This document shows positions 37,841 through 45,431 of a DNA stretch of 64,000 bases, piece after piece. The stretch is from an uncultured Anaerolineae bacterium (GTDB taxonomy: Bacteria; Chloroflexota; Anaerolineae; Aggregatilineales; Phototrophicaceae). The stretch is from contig CALKJO010000005.1 of the NCBI GenBank assembly GCA_937995825.1, positions 142,916 through 206,915 on the forward strand. Reading direction: 5' to 3'. The translations under genes were made by a program, and so were the position numbers. Below the pieces are notes generated by a model. It ran no database searches and had not been told where the DNA came from. It saw only the letters and a list, made by a program, of their open reading frames with translations. Position 1 is the stretch's first letter, and every line of letters begins with the position of its first letter.

Positions 37841-40549
37841 ATGGATTTCGATCTTGGAAGTTTTGGTATCGGTCTGGTCACCGGGTGGATCACTGCCTAT
37901 GCAGTTTATCGCGCGCGCGGTTTATTCCAGGCAACAGCGGCAACTTTGTCAGACACGACCGCCAAAGTCAGCAATGCAGCAGTCCGCAGCGCCGACAGTC
38001 GGTATGTGTCCGACCTGATCGCCTTCTGCGAGTCGGCGCATCTGGCAGGCGGGCAGGTGAAGCTCTCCGATATCGTGATCGAACCGCGCTTCGTCCCGCA
38101 GCAGGAATTTGCGCGCCCGATCCCGCCGGATGAATACCGCGATGTCTTTGAAATCGTCCCCAGAACCCACGATCACCCATCCCTGTACAGTCATTACAAC
38201 ATCGACACCCTCAGCATTAACGAATTGTCGGAAGGCAGCCGCGCAGTCGCACTTTTAGGCGAGCCGGGAAGCGGTCGTACAACCGCGCTGCTCGCGATTG
38301 CACTGCACAGCTTGGGAAAAATCCGCTTCACGCCGCCGCCGGACACGATTCAGCAGCAGCTGGACTCGGAAGAAGAGCGGATGAACGAGAAAGAGCGCAG
38401 CGTCCGCATCAAAGAGCGCGTGATGATGGAACAGCGCGCAAAAGAGCAGTTAGCAATGGAGCGCGGCGTCAAATTTGATGAAAAAGCTGATGAAGAGACA
38501 AAGAATAAGCTACCGCTGTTCAATCGTCTGATGCCGATCTATGTGCATTTTGGCGATATTCGGCTCGGTAACGAATATGGCGGACAGATCGACCCGGCTG
38601 AGCCGATTGTGCGCGCCGTCCAGCACATCGTCAAGCGGGTCACTGCCAGCACTATCCCGCGCCACATTTACCGCCGACTGTCTGAAGGGCAGGTGCTGCT
38701 GCTGCTCGATGGCTTCGACGATCTGCCGCTGAGCGAGCGCCCAGCAGCGCTGGCGTGGCTGGCGGCGTTCATGAAGGAATATGGCAGCAATTTCGTGATC
38801 GCGGCAGGTCCTGCGACAGGATTTGCCGGACTGGTCAAGGTAGGCTTCACGCCAGTTTACATCCGCCCCTGGCATCAGGCGAACATCGACAACTACATCA
38901 CCCGCTTCAGCGGCATGTGGACGGCTATCGGACGCCGACGGGGTCGAAATGTGAAGCCGGTTGCCGCTGATGCTGTTGACCGCAGCCGAGTCGGTGTGCG
39001 CGGGCTGAATCCGCTCGAACTAACGCTCAAACTGTGGGCTGCCTATGCCGATGACACCGAGATGCCCGGCTATGAAGGCTGGCTGCGCGCCTTCCTCAAA
39101 CGCAGTCTGCCCGATGACCGCTATCTGGACAGCACGTTCAACAGCATGGCACTCATGGGCGCGCTTCAGCTTGAAGAAGGCTTTATCACAAGTTCGCGCC
39201 TGCAAGCCCTGAACATCGGCGATGACATGGACGCTGCGCTGCCTATGCCTAGCATCGATGCCAGTGCCAGCGCCGAGTCCTCCACAGACGCCGCAGCACC
39301 AGCCGCTAAGCGCGGGCGCGGGCGGAAAAAAGAAGAAGATACAGCGGAGACTGCGACAGTGCAGGGTCGGCTGCTCGGCGCGCTGCGCGCCGCCCGTCTG
39401 CTGATCCGCTATCGCGGCGACCGCTACCAGTTCCATCCGATGCTGGCATCCTACCTCGCCAGCCTGACGCTGAAAACCCCGGAGCAGGTCACGGCAAAAC
39501 TGGACAATCCAGCCTGGAAACAGGCAGTTGCATATGCGGCGGGGCGCGTGCCAATGGATGCGATTGTGACAGCGCGGCTGAATGGATCGACTGACCTGAT
39601 GCAGGAACAGGTGATTGAGATGGCGCGTTGGGTGCCATTCGCGCCAGTTGATGCTGCATGGCGGGGTGAACTCCTTAAGCATTACGGGCTGATGCTCACT
39701 GCGCCGAACCAATATCCGCTCCTGCGCGAACGCGCCGCAGCCGCGCTGGTTGAGACGCGCGATCAGCGAAGCGCCCTCTTCATCCTCCGTAAAGCCGTTC
39801 GCAACAGCGTCCCGGAGATCAGAGCGCTGGCATGTATCGGCATGGGTGCGATGGGCGATCCGGAGGCGCTGAAAGACCTGCGCGCGCTCGTGCGCGATCA
39901 GGTAGAGGATGTCGCCGTCGCTGCGACGCTGGCACTCGGCGCAGTTGGCACGCCGGACGCGGTCGAATTCTTGCGCGATGTGTTTGAAAACGGGACGGAA
40001 CGTCAGCGTCAGGCAGCGGCGGAAACCTTTGCCATGATGCCAGACCTGGGCTATCCGATCCTGAATGCCGCGATGCAGGACAGCGACTACATGATCCGTC
40101 GTTCGGGCGCAATGGGGCTGCGGCGTCTGCGCACAACCTGGGCGCTCATTTGGATTTACCGCGCTTACTTGGACGACGATCAATGGTATGTCAAGTCAGC
40201 AGCGCAGCAGGCGTATGAAGAACTGCAATTCGGTCGCCCCACTTCGCCAACTGCGCCTTATCCAACGCCGGATCAGATCGACTGGCTCAAAACCTGGGTA
40301 TCACAGAAGGGGGAAAAGCTCCCTCAGGGCGATCTCGCCAGCCAGATGCTTATCCGGGCGTTAGTCGAAGGGGATACAGAAACACGTAAGCTGGCTGCCA
40401 TAAATATCGGGCAGCTTGGCATGATCAATGCGATGAAAACGCTCTATAATGCTCTGCGCGATCGCCAGGATGGGGTGCGCATCAGCGCGCATCGGGCGCT
40501 GGCGATCCTTCAGATGCAGTTGGGGCGCGGGTTGCCTGCGGCGAACTGA
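37841..40549 (+). CDS. Membrane-anchored NACHT-like NTPase with C-terminal HEAT repeats
   Basis: 902 residues from ATG 37841 (GGAG 9 nt upstream; ATG 37805 and 37835 are in frame). Residues 5-27 form one membrane helix. Walker A is GEPGSGRTT (about 140-148) and Walker B LLLLDGFDDLP (about 286-296), followed by FVIAAGPATGF, the order and look of a NACHT/STAND ATPase. A charged coiled insert lies between them (about 175-225). A Lys/Arg/Glu linker near 490-505 leads to alpha-helical HEAT repeats from about 640 to the end (DQRSALFILRKAVRNSVPEI, ALACIGMGAMGDPEALKDLR). It is a single gene between divergent and convergent neighbours, acting at the inner membrane face, probably as a signal-gated switch; the ligand is unknown. 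Confidence 0.8.
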   Translation: MDFDLGSFGIGLVTGWITAYAVYRARGLFQATAATLSDTTAKVSNAAVRSADSRYVSDLIAFCESAHLAGGQVKLSDIVIEPRFVPQQEFARPIPPDEYRDVFEIVPRTHDHPSLYSHYNIDTLSINELSEGSRAVALLGEPGSGRTTALLAIALHSLGKIRFTPPPDTIQQQLDSEEERMNEKERSVRIKERVMMEQRAKEQLAMERGVKFDEKADEETKNKLPLFNRLMPIYVHFGDIRLGNEYGGQIDPAEPIVRAVQHIVKRVTASTIPRHIYRRLSEGQVLLLLDGFDDLPLSERPAALAWLAAFMKEYGSNFVIAAGPATGFAGLVKVGFTPVYIRPWHQANIDNYITRFSGMWTAIGRRRGRNVKPVAADAVDRSRVGVRGLNPLELTLKLWAAYADDTEMPGYEGWLRAFLKRSLPDDRYLDSTFNSMALMGALQLEEGFITSSRLQALNIGDDMDAALPMPSIDASASAESSTDAAAPAAKRGRGRKKEEDTAETATVQGRLLGALRAARLLIRYRGDRYQFHPMLASYLASLTLKTPEQVTAKLDNPAWKQAVAYAAGRVPMDAIVTARLNGSTDLMQEQVIEMARWVPFAPVDAAWRGELLKHYGLMLTAPNQYPLLRERAAAALVETRDQRSALFILRKAVRNSVPEIRALACIGMGAMGDPEALKDLRALVRDQVEDVAVAATLALGAVGTPDAVEFLRDVFENGTERQRQAAAETFAMMPDLGYPILNAAMQDSDYMIRRSGAMGLRRLRTTWALIWIYRAYLDDDQWYVKSAAQQAYEELQFGRPTSPTAPYPTPDQIDWLKTWVSQKGEKLPQGDLASQMLIRALVEGDTETRKLAAINIGQLGMINAMKTLYNALRDRQDGVRISAHRALAILQMQLGRGLPAAN

Positions 40550-40554
40550 GCGCA

Positions 40555-41073
40555 TCATTCACCTGTCTGCGGCAGGACTTCATTCTCCGGTGAACAGGGA
40601 ACGATGCGGTCGAAATCGGTGTGAAAGAGATGGTACTGCTCGCCTGTCGTCAGGACGATGCGATAGCCATCGACCAGCGCCGGCGCGTAAACCACATCGG
40701 GGGACGGACAGCCAAGACTAGTGTCCGTCCAGATATAGGGTGTGATTTCAACCAGACGGACGCGCACGAGCGGCAGATCATCACGCTGAGACACATAGGC
40801 GCGCGCCAGCGCCACCAGCTCCGCCGCAATCGGATCGACCGAGATCAGATCATCAGACGGTTCAGCGGTTGGCTCAACGGGAAGCGCTTCGATCAGATCG
40901 ATGGGTGCGGGAAGTGACTGCAGCGTGCTGGTAGGCGGCGTGGTTGGAACCGGCGTCGGCAGCGCGATCAAGGTAGCCGTCGGCAGCGGCACACTGTCCG
41001 ACGCCGAGTCGCACGCTGGCAGCGCCCACATCATCGCAAACGCTGCTGCCAACAAAACCGCACACCGAGCCAC
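40555..41073 (-). CDS. Small lipoprotein with Thr/Pro tether
   Basis: 172 residues from GTG 41073. Lipobox LPAC (Cys about 21), then a Thr/Pro tether to about 75. The globular end includes WTDTSLGCPSPDVVYAPALV and DGYRIVLTTGEQYHLFHTDF, a pattern seen in small secreted proteins of several phyla whose role is not known to me. Cys in GCP and near the end (VPCSP) may pair. It ends 5 nt from the convergent NACHT-HEAT gene and follows the DUF167 gene by 10 nt. Confidence 0.7.
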   Translation of the reverse strand: MARCAVLLAAAFAMMWALPACDSASDSVPLPTATLIALPTPVPTTPPTSTLQSLPAPIDLIEALPVEPTAEPSDDLISVDPIAAELVALARAYVSQRDDLPLVRVRLVEITPYIWTDTSLGCPSPDVVYAPALVDGYRIVLTTGEQYHLFHTDFDRIVPCSPENEVLPQTGE

Positions 41074-41083
41074 GATTCACTAG

Positions 41084-41398
41084 TTAGGTCGCGCCCAACA
41101 GGCGCTGCTCAACCTGCTCCGTAGTAATGCCTTCGATGCTGACGATTTTCTCACGTCCACCCGCCCCAGCGACAATTTCCAGCGCCGACACCGGGACACC
41201 CAGCTGCACTGCGAGGAAATTCAGCAGTTCCTCATTCGCCGCCGGATCGCCCGCCGGAGAGTTGACCAACCGAATCTTGAGGACGCCGTCTTCTTGAATG
41301 CCTGCCAGCTCAGTCTGCGCCGATTGAGTTACCACGCGGATGGTCAGCGCAGCACCGCCACGCGCATCGGTAATATTGAACTCACGCTTGACAGACAT
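41084..41398 (-). CDS. yggU: DUF167 (YggU) family protein
   Basis: 104 residues. The pattern LTIRVVTQSAQTEL, LKIRLVNSPAGDPAANEELL, FLAVQLGVPVSALEIVAGAG then REKIVSIEG is that of DUF167. The usual GKAN is DPAAN here. It is a small alpha/beta protein of unknown biochemical role that commonly travels with yggT and yggS, as here. Confidence 0.85.
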   Translation of the reverse strand: MSVKREFNITDARGGAALTIRVVTQSAQTELAGIQEDGVLKIRLVNSPAGDPAANEELLNFLAVQLGVPVSALEIVAGAGGREKIVSIEGITTEQVEQRLLGAT

Positions 41399-41474
41399 GT
41401 TGACCTCTTATGCCACCCGTGCGAGATGATTGTCGCAATGAATCGTAACACGCAATTCAATCATGCGCAACTCG

Positions 41475-41717
41475 CTAGAAAATGAAGCGTATGAGCAGGT
41501 TAATGCCCACAATCACCAGCAGTGGGCTGAGATCGATCGTGGCGAACACGCCCGTTTGTGGAAGCGCGCTGCGGATCGGGCGCAGAACGGGTTCGGTGAT
41601 GTCATACACCATCCGGATCAATGGATTACTGCGGTCGATGTTCGGGAACCAGCTTAAGAGAACACGCGCGAACAGAACCAGTTCGAACAGCAGTAGTGCG
41701 TAGTAAATCAGGATCAT
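41475..41717 (-). CDS. yggT: YggT family membrane protein
   Basis: 80 residues from ATG 41717 (AGAGGA 5 nt upstream). Two membrane helices flank the conserved loop RVLLSWFPNIDRSNPL and YDITEPVLRPIRSALP. YggT/YlmG proteins are linked to membrane or division functions and osmotic tolerance. It sits between yggS and yggU in the conserved order. Confidence 0.9.
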   Translation of the reverse strand: MILIYYALLLFELVLFARVLLSWFPNIDRSNPLIRMVYDITEPVLRPIRSALPQTGVFATIDLSPLLVIVGINLLIRFIF

Positions 41718-41738
41718 CAATTTCCTCTTTGTCTTTCG

Positions 41739-42476
41739 TTAGACTCGTCGTTCGCCGAAAATTGCCCGCCCTACCCGCACCCAGGTCGCGCCTTCCTCAA
41801 CTGCAACCGGATAGTCATCGGTCATGCCCATGCTCAGATCGGGCAGCGGGATGCCGGTCGCTTCAACTAATGCGGATCGCAGCGCCGCCAGTGAGGCAAA
41901 GACCGGGCGCGCATCCTCCATCCGCTCGACGATAGGAGCCATCGTCATGAGTCCGCACAAATGCAGACCAGGAAGCGCGCCAATCGTCAGCACATCCGCC
42001 TGAAGCTGCTCACGGCGCGCCGGCTCCCTCTGCCAGTTCAGGGCGTCAAAGCCGGCTTTGCTCGCTTCACCGGAGACATTGATCTCCAGAAAGATGTCCA
42101 GTGTCCGCCCAGTCTCAACCGCCGCTCGCGACAGTTTGTTCGCCAGCCTGACCGTATCGACCGAATGGATCACTGGAAAGAGCGACACTGCGTCTTTCGC
42201 CTTGCGGCTCTGCAAATGCCCAATCATATGCCAAGTCGGTCGATGCAACGTGCGCGCTTCGACAGCCGGGATCTTCGACTCAGCTTCTTCTACGCGATTC
42301 TCACCTAAATGTTGCACACCCGCTTCCAGCGCAGCCAGAACAGTCTCAACCGGGTGTGTCTTGCTGACCGCGATCAGCTGAACGAACGCCGGATTGCGCC
42401 CGGAGCGCGCACATGCCGCCGCGATCTGTTCCTGCACCCGCGCTAAGTTGTCGGCAATCTGATGGGGCTGGCTCAT
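41739..42476 (-). CDS. yggS: YggS-type pyridoxal-phosphate homeostasis protein
   Basis: 245 residues, full length. The PLP lysine is in LIAVSKTHP (Lys39); also GENRVEEAESK, WHMIGHLQSRKAK, HSVDTVRLANKL and the phosphate-binding end SMGMTDDYPVAVEEGATWVRVGRAIFG (seen in two parts). It keeps free PLP under control and has no known catalytic activity. It starts in an ATGA overlap with pgeF. Confidence 0.93.
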   Translation of the reverse strand: MSQPHQIADNLARVQEQIAAACARSGRNPAFVQLIAVSKTHPVETVLAALEAGVQHLGENRVEEAESKIPAVEARTLHRPTWHMIGHLQSRKAKDAVSLFPVIHSVDTVRLANKLSRAAVETGRTLDIFLEINVSGEASKAGFDALNWQREPARREQLQADVLTIGALPGLHLCGLMTMAPIVERMEDARPVFASLAALRSALVEATGIPLPDLSMGMTDDYPVAVEEGATWVRVGRAIFGERRV

Positions 42477-43246
42477 AGTGACATGACCGCCCCGAAGCGA
42501 CCTGTACGCCCTTTTTCAGCGCGATGAGAGAAGAATTCATCCGTCCGCGCCGCCGTGCAAAGCCCAGCCGTCTGGATGTTTTCGACGCCAGCGCGCTCCA
42601 GGTCGATTCGATTTGCCGCCCAGAGATCGAAATAGGCGGTTCCGTCTGCCGGATCGCGGCGGATGATTTGGTTTACGTCTCCGAAATAGGCACGAGCAGC
42701 GGTCACCACTTCTTCCCCGACTTGGTAGCGGTCAACGCTGATGCTCGGACCGATCCATGCCTGCATATCAGCAGGGCGGCAGCCAAAGGCAGTGACCATT
42801 GCCTTAACCAGTGAAGCGCTCATCCCCGCCACTGTGCCGCGCCAGCCGGCGTGCGCCATGCCAATTGCGCCTTTGCGCGGATCAAAGATCAGAATGGGCG
42901 TGCAGTCCGCGAAGCGCATCGCGAGCGGGGTGTCAGCGCGATCCGTGATCAGCGCGTCCGCCGCTGCAAGCCAGCGTCTTCCGTGAACAGGACGAGAAGC
43001 GTAAACCACATCGATCCCATGCACCTGCCAGACGGTGCAGGCGCGATCCGCACGCACCCCAAGCGCAGCATACATCCGCTCATGATTGGCGCGCACCGCC
43101 TGCGCCGTGTCACCGACATTGCCACCCAGATTCAGCGATGCCCAAGGCGCTTTGCTCACTCCGCCGGCGCGGGTGAAAACTCCATGCTTTATCCCCCACT
43201 CAGGGAGATGATAGTATGTTACACTGTCGATAGTGGTACGTTCCAT
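42473..43246 (-). CDS. pgeF: PgeF/YfiH-type polyphenol oxidase family, peptidoglycan editing factor
   Basis: 257 residues from ATG 43246 (GTG 43267 also in frame). Conserved copper/zinc-site and core segments: VWQVHGIDVVYA, ADALITDRADTPLAMRFADC, GMAHAGWRGTVAGM and AWIGPSISVDRYQVG. The family removes L-Ser misincorporated into peptidoglycan stems and related enzymes act on purine nucleosides. It is the first gene of the pgeF-yggS-yggT-yggU-lipoprotein unit. A strong promoter lies upstream. Confidence 0.92.
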   Translation of the reverse strand: MERTTIDSVTYYHLPEWGIKHGVFTRAGGVSKAPWASLNLGGNVGDTAQAVRANHERMYAALGVRADRACTVWQVHGIDVVYASRPVHGRRWLAAADALITDRADTPLAMRFADCTPILIFDPRKGAIGMAHAGWRGTVAGMSASLVKAMVTAFGCRPADMQAWIGPSISVDRYQVGEEVVTAARAYFGDVNQIIRRDPADGTAYFDLWAANRIDLERAGVENIQTAGLCTAARTDEFFSHRAEKGRTGRFGAVMSL

Positions 43247-43323
43247 ATGAATATTGATAGGTTCCACACTGCACGCGACTATGTTCGCGGAGAAAGCGCG
43301 CTCAAACTCTGCTCGTAAGCTGT

Positions 43324-43352
43324 ATTATACAAGCACCTTGCAAGTATGCGAA
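43324..43352 (-). promoter_or_regulatory. Sigma-A type promoter for pgeF
   Basis: Minus strand: TTCGCA (43352-43347), 17-bp spacer, perfect TATAAT (43329-43324). It lies about 80 bp before the pgeF ATG and back to back with the promoter for the LuxR-type regulator. Confidence 0.6.
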
Positions 43353-43369
43353 GCTGCGAGACGTTCAGC

Positions 43370-43399
43370 TTGCTGATGGCGAAAAAACAGATGTATACT
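43370..43399 (+). promoter_or_regulatory. Sigma-A type promoter for the LuxR-type regulator
   Basis: TTGCTG (43370-43375), 18-bp spacer, TATACT (43394-43399). The predicted transcript starts about 26 nt before ATG 43432. Confidence 0.55.
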
Positions 43400-43431
43400 T
43401 TTCTAAAAATGTAAATCAGCCAATAGTCTCG

Positions 43432-44163
43432 ATGATGAGTGACGTGATGGAACATCGCAGTGTGCCGCCCGGTAGTATTTCTGTCCTGATCGTGGATGAT
43501 CATCCGCTGTTTCGCGATGGTTTGCAGAAAGCAGTCGAGATCGAGGATGATCTGGTTGTCGTAGGACAGTGCGCAACAGGAGCGGACGCCTTGCAACAGG
43601 CTGCGAAACTACAGCCCGATATCATGCTGCTGGACATTAACCTGCCAGATATTAATGGTCTGCAAATCATGCGGCAGTTGAAGAATGAATACAGCGAGAT
43701 CCGCATCATTGTCCTGACTGCTTATCATGATGCCGAGCAGGTTCTGCACGCGATGCGCGCTGGCGCTTCGGCGTACTGTCCGAAAGATATCACGCAGGAG
43801 CAGCTCGTCGGCGTCATCCGCGATGTTGCACAGGGTTCGTATGTGGTTAACGATCAACTGATGGATCGCGCGGCGCTGCTGAGCTGGATCAGCAGCAGCA
43901 TCGACGCCATTGGCGGATACGCTGCCAACGGCGATCAAACGTATGTGCCGCTCAGTCCGCGCGAGATGGAAATTTTGCAGTTCGTCACACAGGGGATGAG
44001 CAATAAAGAGATCGCGCATCGCCTGCGCATCAGCCAGCAAACCGTGAAGAATCATATGACCTCGATTCTGAAGAAGCTGAATGTCCAGGATCGGACACAA
44101 GCTGCGGTCACCGCGCTGCGCTACGGCTGGGTGCGATTACAAGACATCACCCGCCACCAGTAA
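43432..44163 (+). CDS. NarL/LuxR-type response regulator
   Basis: 243 residues. Receiver: VLIVDDHPLFRDGLQKAV, phospho-acceptor Asp about 68 in IMLLDINLPDINGLQ, and switch Lys in AYCPKDITQEQL. The helix-turn-helix is PLSPREMEILQFVTQGMSNK (start), then RISQQTVKNHMTSILKKL. Several ATGs lie at the start (43432, 43435, 43447) without a clear ribosome site. The DegS-like kinase follows after 47 nt, giving a two-component pair, and the Tad pilus operon follows that. Confidence 0.92.
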   Translation: MMSDVMEHRSVPPGSISVLIVDDHPLFRDGLQKAVEIEDDLVVVGQCATGADALQQAAKLQPDIMLLDINLPDINGLQIMRQLKNEYSEIRIIVLTAYHDAEQVLHAMRAGASAYCPKDITQEQLVGVIRDVAQGSYVVNDQLMDRAALLSWISSSIDAIGGYAANGDQTYVPLSPREMEILQFVTQGMSNKEIAHRLRISQQTVKNHMTSILKKLNVQDRTQAAVTALRYGWVRLQDITRHQ

Positions 44164-44178
44164 GCTTATCTGTCTGAA

Positions 44179-44201
44179 GGAGGAAAGGCGGCATCCCCGC
44201 C
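44179..44201 (+). promoter_or_regulatory. Ribosome site plus small hairpin in front of the DegS-like kinase
   Basis: GGAGG at 44179-44183 is about 27 nt ahead of ATG 44211, too far for normal initiation, but a GGCGG/CCGCC hairpin (44187-44191 with 44197-44201) lies between. Folding would shorten the distance; the alternative is a rare ATC start at 44193. Either way the initiation is unusual. Confidence 0.4.
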
Positions 44202-44210
44202 ATAACAAGT

Positions 44211-45293
44211 ATGGTCGATCAATTCCAAACCGAAGCCCGCAGTAAAGATGAGCTGATCGATTTGATTACGCAGGAAATGAAGCGCATCCGTGAAAAGCTG
44301 GCTGAGCTGAAGGTGCAGATCGATCAGACTCAGCTTGTTGTGGATCGTGAACAGCATCGCAACGCCGACATTGCCGCTGAACTGCGAACAATTCAGGACA
44401 ATATCGAAACCGTGCCGCGCCAAGACATCCGCGCAAAATATGATGAAGCGCTCGACGCGCGCTTTCGTCTCACAACGATGCGCGGGCAGCTTGAGAAATT
44501 CCAAAGCACCCGTGAGCAGCTTGAACGCGATCAACAGCTCCTATCGCAGATCATCAATCGACTCCAGGGTGTAGACGTGATGCCGGCGTCAGCGGAGTCG
44601 AAAGAGAGCGGCGGCACTAGCAAGGGAGTGGCAAATATTGTCCGCATTATCAGCGCGCAGGAAGAGGAACGCCAGCGGCTTGCGCGGCAAATGCATGATG
44701 GTCCGGCGCAGTCGCTCACCAATTTCATCCTGCAAGCTGAAATCTGCCAGCGGCTTTTCGACCGCAATCCGGCGCGCGCCGCTGAAGAACTGAACAATCT
44801 CAAGACGGTTGCCTCGGCGACCTTCCAGAAAGTCCGCGACTTCATTTTTGATCTGCGCCCAATGATGCTCGACGACCTCGGCGTGATCCCCACCGTCCGG
44901 CGCTATGTCGATAACTTCCGCGAGAAGAATGACATTTCGGTCAAGCTGGATATCCTCGGCGAGGAACGCCGGATGCAGACACACCGCGAGGTGCTGATCT
45001 TCAGAGGCATCCAGGAATTAATGGTTTTCGCTAGAGATTATGCTTCCGCAACAGAAATATCGATTATGCTGGATATGTCTGGCGATCCGCTCAAGATCAA
45101 TGTCAGTGACAACGGGCGAGGCTTCGATGCAGAAGCGGCCTTTGCCAATCCAGAAGAACAATCGCAAGACCCCCGAGTGCAGGGACTGATCACACTTCGG
45201 GAAAAGTTTGAGCTGACAGGCGGATCAGTCTCGATTTTCAGCAGCGAAGCTGAAGGGACGGAAGTGCGGATGGAGCTTCCTGCCAGCGAATGA
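44211..45293 (+). CDS. DegS-like cytoplasmic sensor histidine kinase
   Basis: 360 residues, no membrane helix. A long coiled coil fills residues 10-120 (DegS-type sensor). The HisKA_3 H-box is EEERQRLARQMHDGPAQSLT with His162. The ATPase G1 box is SDNGRGFDAEAA (about 299-310) and the end GLITLREKFELTGGSVSIFS fits the family. The N-box is abnormal: QELMVFARDYASA (268-280) where family members have QEALNNxxKHA, so the Mg/ATP-coordinating Asn is Phe. It is next to the LuxR regulator and just upstream of cpaB, so it may govern pilus expression. Activity may be weak or limited to phosphatase function. Confidence 0.85.
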   Translation: MVDQFQTEARSKDELIDLITQEMKRIREKLAELKVQIDQTQLVVDREQHRNADIAAELRTIQDNIETVPRQDIRAKYDEALDARFRLTTMRGQLEKFQSTREQLERDQQLLSQIINRLQGVDVMPASAESKESGGTSKGVANIVRIISAQEEERQRLARQMHDGPAQSLTNFILQAEICQRLFDRNPARAAEELNNLKTVASATFQKVRDFIFDLRPMMLDDLGVIPTVRRYVDNFREKNDISVKLDILGEERRMQTHREVLIFRGIQELMVFARDYASATEISIMLDMSGDPLKINVSDNGRGFDAEAAFANPEEQSQDPRVQGLITLREKFELTGGSVSIFSSEAEGTEVRMELPASE

Positions 45294-45313
45294 CAGGGGT
45301 ACATTCCGCCTGT

Positions 45314-45341
45314 TTGACAATGGGATGGGATGATCTACACT
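45314..45341 (+). promoter_or_regulatory. Likely promoter of the cpaB-tad operon
   Basis: Perfect TTGACA (45314-45319), 16-bp spacer and TACACT (45336-45341), about 85 nt before the cpaB ATG. A small GGGTG/CACCC hairpin (45391-45405) lies in the leader. Confidence 0.5.
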
Positions 45342-45431
45342 ATGAGCTTGCGGATCATGCCATGAAAGTGTATTTTGGGCCGTCTCTGAAGGGTGACGAC
45401 CACCCCAGGGAACAAACGAGCCGGAGGAATT

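Noticed and set aside
39020..40183. 387-codon minus-strand frame opposite the NACHT-HEAT gene
   Set aside because: Shadow composition, no motifs, and the opposite strand has HEAT repeats and catalytic motifs in frame.
37805..40549. Candidate multi-gene defence island around the NACHT-like gene
   Set aside because: Neighbours on both sides are surface-glycan and housekeeping genes; no nuclease, toxin, methylase, integrase or other defence gene is nearby.
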